DNA of 45,285 nt from JAAUTS01 sp038250235 (GTDB lineage: Bacteria; Verrucomicrobiota; Verrucomicrobiia; Methylacidiphilales; JAAUTS01). Shown one piece after another: positions 8,094 through 16,815 of this stretch. The notes under the pieces were generated by a model. That model was not told the origin of the DNA and made no database searches. It was given only the letters and a program-made list of their open reading frames with translations. Each line of letters begins with the position of its first letter. Within the stretch, counting starts at the first letter, position 1. Position numbers and translations under genes: made by a program. The stretch covers positions 1-45,285 of the forward strand of contig JBBSCO010000020.1 in NCBI GenBank assembly GCA_038250235.1. Direction: 5' to 3'.

Positions 8094-9539
8094 CTATTGC
8101 AATTTTTGTCGTAGAATTTCATCGATAACTGCCGGATTGGCCTGACCCTTGGTCTTTTTCATGACAAAACCCTTCAGAGCATTGATGGCCCCGGTTTTGC
8201 CGGACTTGTAGTCGGCTACGCTCTTTTCGTTGGCCGCGATTGCTTCATCACAGAAGGCCTCCAACTGGGCTGTGTCCGTGACCTGTTCCAGTCCTTTTTC
8301 TGAGACAATCTGTGTGGGCTGTTTGTGGGACTCGAACATTTCTAACAGGACTTCTTTGGCCTGTTTGGAATTGATTTTGTTTCCGCCGACGAGATCCGCC
8401 AGTTCACGGAAATGGGAGGGGGGAATGGGAAGGTTGCCCAAATCCGGTTCCGTAGCGAGAAAGTCATTGATGATGTAGTTGGCTATCAACACGCCTTGGG
8501 TGGAACTTTTGACCGCGTCGTCGTAGTAATCCGCCAGGGCACGTTCCTGGGCCAGAACTTCGGCCTGGTAATCGCTAAGACCGAAATCGCGCATGAAACG
8601 CTCCTTTTTCTGGCGGGGAAGTTCCGGAATCATTTTTTCGGCTTCTGTCTTCAATCCCCTGTCGGTGCGGACGGGCAGAAGGTCCGGTTCCGGAAAATAC
8701 CGGTAATCATGGGCGTTTTCTTTCACCCGCATCACCGTGGTTTGGCCCCTGGCGTCGTCCCAACGGCGGGTTTCCTGACGGATGGCTCCGCCTTTGGAAA
8801 CAACCCCGATCTGGCGGGGAATCTCGAATTGCAAAGCACGTCTAACACCTGAAATCGAATTCAGATTCTTAAGCTCGGTTTTGGTTCCGAATTCTATTTG
8901 TCCCACGGGGCGGACACTGATGTTGACATCGCATCGCATCTGGCCTTTTTCCATGTCGGCATCGCTGATGCCCCCGTAGACCATGATCTGGCGCAGGGTT
9001 GTCAGGTAGGCAAAGGCTTCTTCCGGCGTGGAAATATCGGCTTCAGATACAATCTCCATCAAAGGCGTTCCGGCACGGTTGAAGTCAATCCCGCTCTGCT
9101 CTTCAAAGTGGAAAGATTTGGCCACGTCCTCTTCCAGATGGATACGGATCAGACGGATTTTTTTCTGGGCCAGCGCCTGTTCATCTTTTTGGACATCCTT
9201 GGGGAAGGCAAACTTTTCCAAAACCACACCACCGCCCACGCAGAACGGGCAATCATACTGTGTGATCTGATAATTTTTTGGCATGTCCGGATAGAAATAA
9301 TGTTTCCGGTCGAATTTGGAATGGGGTGTGATATCACAACCTAGCATCAGCCCCGCGGCAAGGGTTTTGACGATGGCGTGTTCGTTCGGCGTAGGCAGGG
9401 CACCGGGCAGACCGAGGCACACCGGACAGACGTGCGTGTTGACTTCACCACCATATTCGTTTTTGCAGCCGCAAAACATTTTCGTGTTGGTTTTGACTTG
9501 GACGTGGACTTCAAGTCCAATGACAGCTTCGTATTGCAT
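8094..9539 (-). CDS. gatB: Asp-tRNA(Asn)/Glu-tRNA(Gln) amidotransferase subunit B
   Basis: The 481-residue protein starts YEAVIGLEVHVQ, the GatB hallmark, and has the four zinc-ligand cysteines C23, C25, C38 and C41. The cradle domain includes DFNRAGTPLMEIVSEAD and MRCDVNISVRP, and the GatB/YqeY tail ends the protein. GatB binds the mischarged tRNA, phosphorylates the aspartyl or glutamyl side chain and accepts ammonia from GatA. Together with gatA and gatC just upstream it forms a complete GatCAB operon, so this organism probably makes Asn-tRNA and/or Gln-tRNA indirectly. Confidence 0.96.
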   Translation of the reverse strand: MQYEAVIGLEVHVQVKTNTKMFCGCKNEYGGEVNTHVCPVCLGLPGALPTPNEHAIVKTLAAGLMLGCDITPHSKFDRKHYFYPDMPKNYQITQYDCPFCVGGGVVLEKFAFPKDVQKDEQALAQKKIRLIRIHLEEDVAKSFHFEEQSGIDFNRAGTPLMEIVSEADISTPEEAFAYLTTLRQIMVYGGISDADMEKGQMRCDVNISVRPVGQIEFGTKTELKNLNSISGVRRALQFEIPRQIGVVSKGGAIRQETRRWDDARGQTTVMRVKENAHDYRYFPEPDLLPVRTDRGLKTEAEKMIPELPRQKKERFMRDFGLSDYQAEVLAQERALADYYDDAVKSSTQGVLIANYIINDFLATEPDLGNLPIPPSHFRELADLVGGNKINSKQAKEVLLEMFESHKQPTQIVSEKGLEQVTDTAQLEAFCDEAIAANEKSVADYKSGKTGAINALKGFVMKKTKGQANPAVIDEILRQKLQ

Positions 9540-9580
9540 GGGGAGAATTTTTTAAGTTTACGGTTTGAATTTTTAAGTTC

Positions 9581-11020
9581 TCAAAGCAACGGGCGCTGCT
9601 TGTACCAATCATGGGCCTGTTCGTAGGCGTGAGCGGCGCGGAAGAGCGTGCCTTCCTGGAAATGGGAACCGATCAGTTGAAGTCCAATTGGCAGTTTTCC
9701 TGAACTGAATCCGCAGGGAATGGAAATTCCGCACACTTCAGCCAGGTTGACCGCAATGGTAAAGATGTCGGCCAGATACATCTGGAGGGGATCATTCATT
9801 TTTTCACCGGCTTTGAAAGCTGGAGTTGGCGCCGTCGGGGTGAGGATGACGTCACATCCCTGGAAAGCATTGGTGAAATCGCGGCGGAGCAACTGGCGGA
9901 CTTTCTGCGCCCGGTTGTAGTAGGCGTCATAGTAGCCTGAACTTAGTACATAGGTTCCGAGAATGATGCGGCGTTTGACTTCGGGGCCAAAACCTTCCGC
10001 ACGGGATTTGCAGTAAATGGTGAGGGGATCACCGATGGTCGAGGTTCGATGCCCGTAACGGACACCATCAAAACGGGCCAGGTTGGCGGAAGCTTCCGCC
10101 GTGGCGATGATGTAGTAAACCGCAATGGCGGCATGGGTGTGGGGTAGGGAGATTTCTTTGATTTCGGCTCCCTCTGCAGAAAACCAGTCGATTGATTTTT
10201 TAATGGCGGCGGCAACTTCCGGGTCGATGCCTTCGCCGAAATATTCTTTTGGAATACCGATGCGCAGGCCTTTGACCGGTTGTTTGAGACTGGCGGAATA
10301 ATCAGGAACCTCCACCGCGCGGCTGGTGTTTTCCATGACATCGTGGCCCGCAATGGCCTGTAAAAGAAGGGCACTGTCTTCCACCGTTTTGGTGAATGGA
10401 CCGATCTGATCCAGGGAAGAGGCGAAGGCGACCAAACCATAACGGGAAACGCGGCCATAGGTTGGTTTGAGACCCACGCAGCCGCACAGGGCCGCAGGTT
10501 GACGTATCGATCCGCCGGTATCCGAGCCCAGGGAGGCTATCGCCTCGTTTGCGGCAACCACCGCGGCGGAACCACCGCTGCTACCGCCGGGAATATGATC
10601 GAGTTTCCAGGGGTTGGAGGTTTTCTGGAAGGAGGAATGTTCGGTAGAGGAACCCATGGCAAACTCGTCCATGTTCGTCCGGCCCAGCAGAATGGCCCCG
10701 GCTGCTTTTAATTGGGCAGTAACAGTGGCATCGTAGGGTGCTATATAACCTTTGAGAATTTGGGAAGCACAGGTGCAGTCCTCGCCTTTTTCGTTGATGT
10801 TGTCCTTGATCGCAATGGGAATTCCTCCCAAAGGTCTGTTCAGATCCGCCACTTTGGCCTGCTGCAGGGCGGCTTCAGCATTCACCCGGAGATAGCCGTG
10901 GACTTTGGGATCAACGGACTCAATCCGTTTCAGTAGATCCTGAACAATATCGGTCGGTGAAATTTCTTTGGCCGCCAGTTTACGACGGAGGCTGGCAATG
11001 GTTTCGGTATGAAGACTCAT
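9581..11020 (-). CDS. gatA: Asp-tRNA(Asn)/Glu-tRNA(Gln) amidotransferase subunit A (glutaminase)
   Basis: The 479-residue amidase-signature protein has the Ser-cisSer-Lys catalytic set: K72 in IAIKDN, S147 in GGSSGGS and S171 in GSDTGGSIRQPA. The spacing between the serines (24 residues) matches known GatA. It releases ammonia from glutamine and channels it to GatB. It lies between gatC and gatB with short gaps of about 40 bp, consistent with one operon read gatC-gatA-gatB. Confidence 0.97.
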   Translation of the reverse strand: MSLHTETIASLRRKLAAKEISPTDIVQDLLKRIESVDPKVHGYLRVNAEAALQQAKVADLNRPLGGIPIAIKDNINEKGEDCTCASQILKGYIAPYDATVTAQLKAAGAILLGRTNMDEFAMGSSTEHSSFQKTSNPWKLDHIPGGSSGGSAAVVAANEAIASLGSDTGGSIRQPAALCGCVGLKPTYGRVSRYGLVAFASSLDQIGPFTKTVEDSALLLQAIAGHDVMENTSRAVEVPDYSASLKQPVKGLRIGIPKEYFGEGIDPEVAAAIKKSIDWFSAEGAEIKEISLPHTHAAIAVYYIIATAEASANLARFDGVRYGHRTSTIGDPLTIYCKSRAEGFGPEVKRRIILGTYVLSSGYYDAYYNRAQKVRQLLRRDFTNAFQGCDVILTPTAPTPAFKAGEKMNDPLQMYLADIFTIAVNLAEVCGISIPCGFSSGKLPIGLQLIGSHFQEGTLFRAAHAYEQAHDWYKQRPLL

Positions 11021-11058
11021 GGGGAAAAAGGGCTGGAAGGTTGGAAAACTGAAGAAGG

Positions 11059-11349
11059 TTATTCAACGATCTTGGGCATGATAATGAGATTGTTGGAACT
11101 CTTGGGAGCATTCCGGACAACGTCTTCGGCCGTCAGGCTGGGACGAATTTCATCCACACGAAGCACATTGGTGGTCAGGCTGCAGTCGATCGCGGCATCC
11201 GGAACAGAGGAGATATCAATTTTTTGGAGGGCTTCCACGAACTCGAGAATATTTCCAAGCTGTTTTTGGAACTTCTCTGTTTCATCCGCGTTCAACTCCA
11301 GGCGGGCCAATCCGGCCACGTATGACACATCAATACTGTTCGATTTCAC
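11059..11349 (-). CDS. gatC: Asp-tRNA(Asn)/Glu-tRNA(Gln) amidotransferase subunit C
   Basis: This 96-residue protein has the GatC pattern: DVSYVAGLARLELNADETE at the N terminus, QLGNILEFVEALQKID, and an extended tail with the RVDEIRPSL motif that wraps the GatA-GatB interface. It stabilises the complex and has no catalytic residues. It is first in the gatCAB operon. Just upstream is the decayed cNMP/DUF4388 gene, so the gatCAB promoter may lie in the 340 bp between them; I see no clear promoter boxes. Confidence 0.93.
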   Translation of the reverse strand: MKSNSIDVSYVAGLARLELNADETEKFQKQLGNILEFVEALQKIDISSVPDAAIDCSLTTNVLRVDEIRPSLTAEDVVRNAPKSSNNLIIMPKIVE

Positions 11350-11689
11350 CGAAAGGTTTTAGCCTGCCTCTTTGGCAGCGTCAAGCGGTGTCGGGAAGTT
11401 GCAATTTCTCCGTGCACCATGGGCAGCAACCTCAGGGTGTGATCTGCCACTCCCCATGTTCTTGCTCTTGTTCAGGAAGGTGGAAAAGGCAGGCGGGGGA
11501 CGATGGCGATATCACCACGTTTGGCAAACTCCTGCAGGATGTTGTTGAATGTAGAATGTGAAAGGTTACTGCGGGATCAGATCGAGCGCAGCGTCCGTAG
11601 TTCGCGGCTCAACAATTTCCAAACCTATTCTGCGGTTGACCGGCTGTCCGGATCTTTCCACTCAAAGGGCTGTTCTTTTTTCAGAAAGA
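11350..11689. other. gene-poor stretch between gatC and a decayed gene
   Basis: No intact gene is visible here. On the minus strand one short open run (about 11479-11572) reads NILQEFAKRGDIAIVPRLPFPPS before a stop. It looks more like a protein C terminus than random sequence and may be the far 3' end of the pseudogene to the right. The rest has scattered stops in every frame. The gatCAB promoter should also lie here. Confidence 0.35.
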
Positions 11690-12463
11690 AGCCTCCAAGG
11701 TGCGCAATTCCCGCGGCACTTTTTTGAAATGATCGTGTCTGAAGGCTGCCTGCAAAAGCAGTTCGTTTAGCGGTATGTTAGCAATAAACTCCGGATCGAC
11801 CGGACGTGTTGGTTCTTTATAGCGGCGAAAGCTGAAAGCCTCTTCCGGATTGGATTCGAGAAACATCTGTCAGAAAGCCACCGTTCACTGCAAATGCAGG
11901 AAGCGGTGCCGTTCCAGAAGAGCGTAATGGATGAAAAAGGATCCCTGCATACTACTTGTAGAATCCAGAATTTTCTATTCTGCGGTGGCACGGCTTCCCT
12001 CGATCGTGAACAGGATTGAGGAGAGATCGAAAGGCGGGATCTTTCCGCTGAAATCCATACAGCAACTGTTGTAGGCGAGGTTGGTTTTTTTGTTGGCCAG
12101 GCGTTGCGCAATAGTGAGGCCGAAGCCCGGCAGACGGATCAACAACTCAATAAAATCTGTCCGTTCGTTTTCCCTGTAATAAACATCCACCACCGCTCGG
12201 ATCGTGGCTGAGCGCGGCTATTTTTTGAGAATACCCAGTTCGCCGATGATATCGCCGGGACCCAGGTAGGTTAGCAGGGTTCTGCAGTTGCTTTCTGGGG
12301 TTTCGACCATTACCTCGACAACTCCGCTTTCAATCATGTAAACGGATTCGGAAGGGGAATCCTGCCTGATGAGAATGCTTTTGGCACAACTCATTCTTTT
12401 TTTGGAAAATGATCTATTTCCGCACGTTGTGACTCATCCAAGGACGGGTAAAAATTCTGGAAA
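11690..12463 (-). pseudogene. decayed cyclic-nucleotide-binding + DUF4388-like gene
   Basis: Read leftward directly after the mtnP stop, the sequence encodes a cNMP-binding domain: SLDESQRAEIDHFPKKR, then SVYMIESGVVEVMV, then YLGPGDIIGELGILKK. An in-frame TAG (at about 12220) interrupts it just before the phosphate-binding-cassette continuation PRSATIRAVVDVYYREN. The same frame goes on to SGKIPPFDLSSILFTIEG, which looks like the start of a DUF4388 domain, and hits another stop near 11980. DUF4388-like pieces (ESNPEEAFSFRRY; NIPLNELLLQAAFRHDHF) continue after further stops to ~11690. No start codon is obvious. In the living family such proteins are thought to link cyclic-nucleotide binding to another output. 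Here the gene is almost certainly dead, unless the first stop is read through. Confidence 0.7.
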
Positions 12464-13336
12464 TCAGTGTTTGCCAACCTGTCCGAGATAAGGCGCAAGG
12501 AGGGGACGCAGGTCTTCGACTTTTTTCTGCGGCCAATCTTCGCGTGGCGTCATGATGGCATTCTTAAGGGCACGGTGACAGTCCGTGACCTCGTGCAGGG
12601 GGATTTGACTGACGGCATGGGTGATGGTTTTTTCCGCCAGAAGCGCATTCTCTTTCAGCACCCCGATGACCTCCTCGACGCTGACTTCGGTTTCGTGCCA
12701 ACTATCGTAATCGGTCACCATGGCGACGGTGGCGTAACTGATTTCGGCTTCGCGGGCCAGTTTGGCTTCAGCGAGGTTGGTCATACCGATCACATCAAAA
12801 CCCTGGGCGCGGTGGAACCCGGACTCGGCCCTTGTAGAGAAGGCCGGTCCTTCCATGTTCACATATGTTCCCCCCCAGTGGCACGTTGCTCCGTTTAAGC
12901 CTGCGGACTGGTATAGTATCGTGGCCAGTTTCCGGCAGATAGGCTGGCCGAAACTGATATGACCCACGATACCTTCTCCGAAAAAGGTATGGCCGCCACT
13001 ATTTTTGGTGCGGTCAAAAAACTGCAGAGGAAAAACGAAATGCCGTGGTTCCAGGGCGATTTTGAGCGATCCAACGGCACTGAGACTGATGATCCATCTT
13101 ACCCCGAGCGATTTCAGGGCCCAGATATTGGCCCGGTAGGGGATTTCCGATGGAAGAAGTGAGTGGTTGCGACGATGTCTTGCTAGAAAGGCTACGCGGC
13201 GTCCGTTCAGCGTTCCGATCCGGATGGCGTCGGAAGTCGGCCCAAAGGGTGTTTCGATGTTGCTCTCTAAAATATCCTGGAGGCCCTGTATGTGATACAG
13301 GCCACTTCCTCCGATGATGCCGATAGTTGGGGACAT
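12464..13336 (-). CDS. mtnP: S-methyl-5'-thioadenosine phosphorylase (MTAP/PNP family)
   Basis: The 290-residue protein has the family landmarks: IGIIGGSGLY at the N terminus, PSEIPYRANIWALKSLGV, SLSAVGSL, VNMEGPAFSTRAES, VIGMTNLAEAKLAREAEI and MVTDYDSWHE. It cleaves 5'-methylthioadenosine with phosphate to adenine and methylthioribose 1-phosphate. Two usually conserved spots differ: the phosphate loop RHGR reads RHRR, and the DQFxDRT element reads LQFFDRT. This may indicate a changed substrate or weakened activity. Its stop is followed in the same frame by the decayed cNMP-binding gene. glmS lies 50 bp upstream on the same strand. Confidence 0.88.
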   Translation of the reverse strand: MSPTIGIIGGSGLYHIQGLQDILESNIETPFGPTSDAIRIGTLNGRRVAFLARHRRNHSLLPSEIPYRANIWALKSLGVRWIISLSAVGSLKIALEPRHFVFPLQFFDRTKNSGGHTFFGEGIVGHISFGQPICRKLATILYQSAGLNGATCHWGGTYVNMEGPAFSTRAESGFHRAQGFDVIGMTNLAEAKLAREAEISYATVAMVTDYDSWHETEVSVEEVIGVLKENALLAEKTITHAVSQIPLHEVTDCHRALKNAIMTPREDWPQKKVEDLRPLLAPYLGQVGKH

Positions 13337-13386
13337 GGGATAAGGATGAATGAAGAAGTTGCAAATCTGAAATCAAAAATCGTTTA

Positions 13387-15234
13387 TCACTCGACCGTGA
13401 CGGATTTGGCCAGGTTGCGGGGTTTGTCCACATCACGTCCCAGTGCGACGGCAGTGTGGTAGGATAACAACTGGAGAGGAATGACATTCAGGATCGGTTG
13501 CAAAAGCTCGATGGTCTTGGGCACTTCGATCACATCATCTGCCACACGTTTGATTTCCTGGTTTCCCTGGGTGGTTATGGCCACAACAGAACCGCTGCGG
13601 GCTTTGATTTCCTGAAGGTTGTTCATGTTCTTTTCGAAGAGGCCATCTTTGGGACAGATGAAAATGGAAGGTGTCTGCTTGTCGATCAGGGCAATGACCC
13701 CGTGCTTGAGTTCGGAAGAGGGGTAGCCTTCGGCGTGGATATAGGTGATTTCCTTCATTTTTAGGGCACCTTCCAAGGCAATGGGAAAATTGGCCTGGCG
13801 TCCGAGGAAAAGCATGCTGCGGCTTTCTGCATATTTCTCTGCGACCTGCCGGATAGACTCGCTCGTCTGGAGAATTTCGCGGACTTGATCCGGCAGCTTC
13901 AACAGGGCTTCGATCAATTCCTGTCCAGAAAATGCGGACATGGATCGGATGCGGCCCAGCATCAGGCCCAGAAGGGCGAAGACGGTGACTTGGGAAACAA
14001 AGGATTTTGTGGCGGCCACCCCGATCTCCGGGCCGGCATGCATGTAAACACCGCCGTTGGATTCGCGTGCGATGGTGCTGCCGACGTTATTACAGATGCC
14101 TAGAACCTTGAATCCCTTGCGCTGCCCTTCCCGTAAGGCTCCTAGTGTGTCGGCAGTCTCGCCGGATTGACTGACTGTAAAAATAAGGCTGTTGCGGTCC
14201 AAGGGGGAGTTGCGATAGCGGAATTCGCTGGCGTAATCCACTTCAACAGGGATCTGGGCCAGGCTTTCAATCATGTGTTCACCGACCATCCCGGAATGCA
14301 GCGCTGTGCCGCAGGCCAGGATGATGATTCGGTTGATGTCACGCAGTTCGTTATTACTAAGGTTCAGACCTCCGAGACGCGCGGAAGCTTCTTCTTTGCT
14401 CAACCTTCCACGAAGGGCATTTTCAATTGCGGTGGGTTGCTCGAAAATTTCTTTAAGCATGAAATGGGGGTAGGGGCCTTTTTCGGCAGCTTCCGGTGCC
14501 AGATCAAGTTCTTTGATTTCAAAGGAGGCGGCTTCGTTGCTGAGTGTTTCAATGGAGAAACGCCCCGGCCTCAGGGTTACGATGTCGAAATCCTTGAGGT
14601 AAACGACTTTCTGGGTGTAGGGAAGCAGGGCCGTATGGTCGCTGGAAAGAAACTGCTCGTTTTCTCCCACCCCTAACACAAGCGGGCTGCCGCGACGTGC
14701 ACCCACGATGAAATGGGGAATATCCTCATGGATGGCGGCAATTCCGTAGGTTCCTTCCACTTCACCCAGGGCAGTGCGGATGGCCTGGAGAAAACGCTCT
14801 TCGCCAGTGAGCGTGGACTCTTCATAATGCTCACCGATCAAATGGGCCAGGACTTCCGTATCCGTGGCCGAAGAAAAAGAATGGCCGGCTGCAATCATCC
14901 GTTCTTTAAGGATCTGATAATTCTCTATCACCCCGTTATGGACAATGGCGATTTTTCCCGACTGGTCGAGATGGGGATGAGCGTTGACGTCATTCGGTTC
15001 GCCGTGGGTCGCCCAACGGGTGTGGCTAATGCCGGTGGTTCCGTGGCTGGGCTTTCTCAGCACGAGCTGTGCGAGTTCGTTGATGCGGCCGGCTTTTTTG
15101 CGGACAATGAGGCCTTCCCCATTTAAAGTAGCGATCCCTGCAGAGTCATATCCGCGATATTCCAGACGTCCCAGAGCATCCAGAAGGATGGGTTGGGCGT
15201 CTCGTTGACCAGTATAAGCGACAATTCCACACAT
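13387..15234 (-). CDS. glmS: glutamine-fructose-6-phosphate aminotransferase (isomerizing)
   Basis: The 615-residue product begins MCGIVAYTG; after Met removal, Cys becomes the N-terminal nucleophile of the glutaminase domain. It contains HTRWATHGEPN and HNGVIENY, then two SIS sugar-isomerase domains (SQSGETADT; AEGYPSSELKHG), and ends DKPRNLAKSVTVE as in canonical GlmS. It makes glucosamine 6-phosphate from fructose 6-phosphate and glutamine, the entry to UDP-GlcNAc, peptidoglycan and LPS. The short 66-bp gap upstream, shared with divergent glgC, leaves no room for a glmS ribozyme. Confidence 0.97.
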   Translation of the reverse strand: MCGIVAYTGQRDAQPILLDALGRLEYRGYDSAGIATLNGEGLIVRKKAGRINELAQLVLRKPSHGTTGISHTRWATHGEPNDVNAHPHLDQSGKIAIVHNGVIENYQILKERMIAAGHSFSSATDTEVLAHLIGEHYEESTLTGEERFLQAIRTALGEVEGTYGIAAIHEDIPHFIVGARRGSPLVLGVGENEQFLSSDHTALLPYTQKVVYLKDFDIVTLRPGRFSIETLSNEAASFEIKELDLAPEAAEKGPYPHFMLKEIFEQPTAIENALRGRLSKEEASARLGGLNLSNNELRDINRIIILACGTALHSGMVGEHMIESLAQIPVEVDYASEFRYRNSPLDRNSLIFTVSQSGETADTLGALREGQRKGFKVLGICNNVGSTIARESNGGVYMHAGPEIGVAATKSFVSQVTVFALLGLMLGRIRSMSAFSGQELIEALLKLPDQVREILQTSESIRQVAEKYAESRSMLFLGRQANFPIALEGALKMKEITYIHAEGYPSSELKHGVIALIDKQTPSIFICPKDGLFEKNMNNLQEIKARSGSVVAITTQGNQEIKRVADDVIEVPKTIELLQPILNVIPLQLLSYHTAVALGRDVDKPRNLAKSVTVE

Positions 15235-15300
15235 ATAATTTAGAAATAAGAAACCTCTTGTTTACCCTCTGTCTTTCGGTAAGGTCAATGGAATCCGTCT

Positions 15301-16605
15301 ATGCCATTAAATTACCCGGACCTCAGTCGCGTTATTGGAGTTATTTTGGGGGGAGGCGCGGGAACGCGTTTATTCCCCTTAACGAAGGAAAGAGCCAAGC
15401 CGGCAGTTCCCCTTGCGGGTAAGTATCGTCTGGTAGACATACCCATCAGCCTTTGCATCAATTCGGGCATCAAGCGTATTTTCCTGCTGACCCAGTATCT
15501 CAGCTCGTCTCTCCACCGTCATGTGCAACAAAGTTACCGCTTTGATGACTATCAGCCCCGTGGTTTCATTGAAATCATGGCAGCCACCCAGAAGGGTGAC
15601 AGCAGCGGATGGTACCAGGGAACGGCGGATGCGGTCCGACAGAACATGATGCACTTCCGCACGCATGATTACGACCTGGTTCTGATTCTTTCCGGGGACC
15701 AACTTTACCGGATGGATTTTCGGGAAATCATCAATCAGCACATCCAATCCGGTGCCGAGGTGACGGTGGCCACCATCCCTGTGGCACGTGAGCCAGCCCG
15801 TAGTTTTGGTATTATGCAGATCAACGAAAAAAAGGAGATCGTGCGTTTTGTCGAAAAGCCCAAGCAGGACGAGGTGCTGGACACTCTGAAGATGGGGCAC
15901 GAGAATCTGGCCGAGATCGGACGCTCCGACGATGAGGATCTCTTCCTGGCTTCCATGGGCATTTATGTCTTCAACCGTGAGGCCATGAATGAGGCCTTGG
16001 CAGACCCTGCCAAACAGGATTTTGGAAAAGACATCATTCCCCAGATGATCGGCTCGAAAAAGCTCTTTTCCTATGTTTACCAGGGATACTGGGAAGACAT
16101 CGGAACCATCCGCGCTTTTTACGATGCAAATCTTGATTTGACTGAAGCTCTGCCGCAGTTTGACTTTTTCGATTCGGCTTCCCCGATTTATACCCGCGGA
16201 CGTTTTCTGCCTTCGTCCAAAATCAACGAGAGTCGCATCGTCAAATCGATCGTGGCAGACGGGTGTATCCTGACCAAATCGGAGATAGAACATTCGATCG
16301 TCGGAATCCGCAGCCGCCTGGAAGAAGGAGTGCGCGTGAAAGACTCCATCATTATGGGGGCTGATTATTATGAGAGCGTGCGGAGTCTGGAAGAAAATGC
16401 CAGGATGGGACGTCCCTTGATGGGGATCGGAGCCAACACCGTCATCGAGGGCGCCATTATCGACAAAAACACCCGCATCGGCAAAAATGTGGTGATCAGG
16501 GCCGAAGGTAAATCGGGCATCATTGATCATCCTCTCTACCATTTCCGTGATGGCATTGTGGTCATTCCCAAAGATACGGTTGTTCCTGACGGCACGGTCA
16601 TCTGA
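15301..16605 (+). CDS. glgC: glucose-1-phosphate adenylyltransferase (ADP-glucose pyrophosphorylase)
   Basis: The 434-residue protein starts with the nucleotide-binding motif GVILGGGAGTRLFPLTKERAKPAVPLAGKYRLVD. It has the ILSGDQLYRMDF active-site segment, the FVEKPK sugar-phosphate motif and YWEDIGTIRAFYDAN, followed by a left-handed beta-helix C-terminal half (hexapeptide pattern GCILTKSEIEHSIVGIRSRLEEGV). It makes ADP-glucose for glycogen and is normally allosterically regulated. It is divergent from glmS; both draw on the hexose-phosphate pool. tRNA-Gly follows 12 bp after the stop. Confidence 0.95.
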   Translation: MPLNYPDLSRVIGVILGGGAGTRLFPLTKERAKPAVPLAGKYRLVDIPISLCINSGIKRIFLLTQYLSSSLHRHVQQSYRFDDYQPRGFIEIMAATQKGDSSGWYQGTADAVRQNMMHFRTHDYDLVLILSGDQLYRMDFREIINQHIQSGAEVTVATIPVAREPARSFGIMQINEKKEIVRFVEKPKQDEVLDTLKMGHENLAEIGRSDDEDLFLASMGIYVFNREAMNEALADPAKQDFGKDIIPQMIGSKKLFSYVYQGYWEDIGTIRAFYDANLDLTEALPQFDFFDSASPIYTRGRFLPSSKINESRIVKSIVADGCILTKSEIEHSIVGIRSRLEEGVRVKDSIIMGADYYESVRSLEENARMGRPLMGIGANTVIEGAIIDKNTRIGKNVVIRAEGKSGIIDHPLYHFRDGIVVIPKDTVVPDGTVI

Positions 16606-16617
16606 CCCTTGAATTTA

Positions 16618-16688
16618 GCGCCCGTGATTTAGTGGTAGAATGCGAGCTTCCCAAGCTTGATGTGAGGGTTCGATTCCCTCCGGGCGCA
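16618..16688 (+). tRNA. tRNA-Gly (anticodon CCC)
   Basis: A cloverleaf can be drawn by hand. The acceptor stem pairs GCGCCCG with CGGGCGC, and the D-loop has AGTGGTAGA. The anticodon stem CGAGC/GCTTG encloses the loop TTCCCAA, giving anticodon CCC. The T-arm is GAGGG-TTCGATT-CCCTC, with discriminator A. The 3' CCA is not encoded. The D stem is weak (ATT/AAT). Confidence 0.93.
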
Positions 16689-16815
16689 GATACCGGACCC
16701 GAACGCTTTTGGATAAGCCCAAAATCAGCTCATTCTCAACGAGGAAACGAAGAATCTCAGGGAATCACAATTAAAGTGACCTTTGGGCAGTAGACGCTAC
16801 CTTTTCCTTTCGCCT

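Noticed and set aside
15235..15300. glmS ribozyme or riboswitch upstream of glmS
   Set aside because: Only 66 bp separate the divergent starts; a ribozyme of the known class does not fit and no core sequence is seen.
15379..16542. 387-residue open frame on the minus strand opposite glgC
   Set aside because: It lies wholly antisense to a gene with clear GlgC motifs, shows no domain pattern, and is His/Asp/Val rich as expected for a codon shadow.
16618..16688. tRNA-Gly as an integration site for an island
   Set aside because: No partial tRNA repeat or integrase gene was found in the window; flanking genes are ordinary housekeeping genes.
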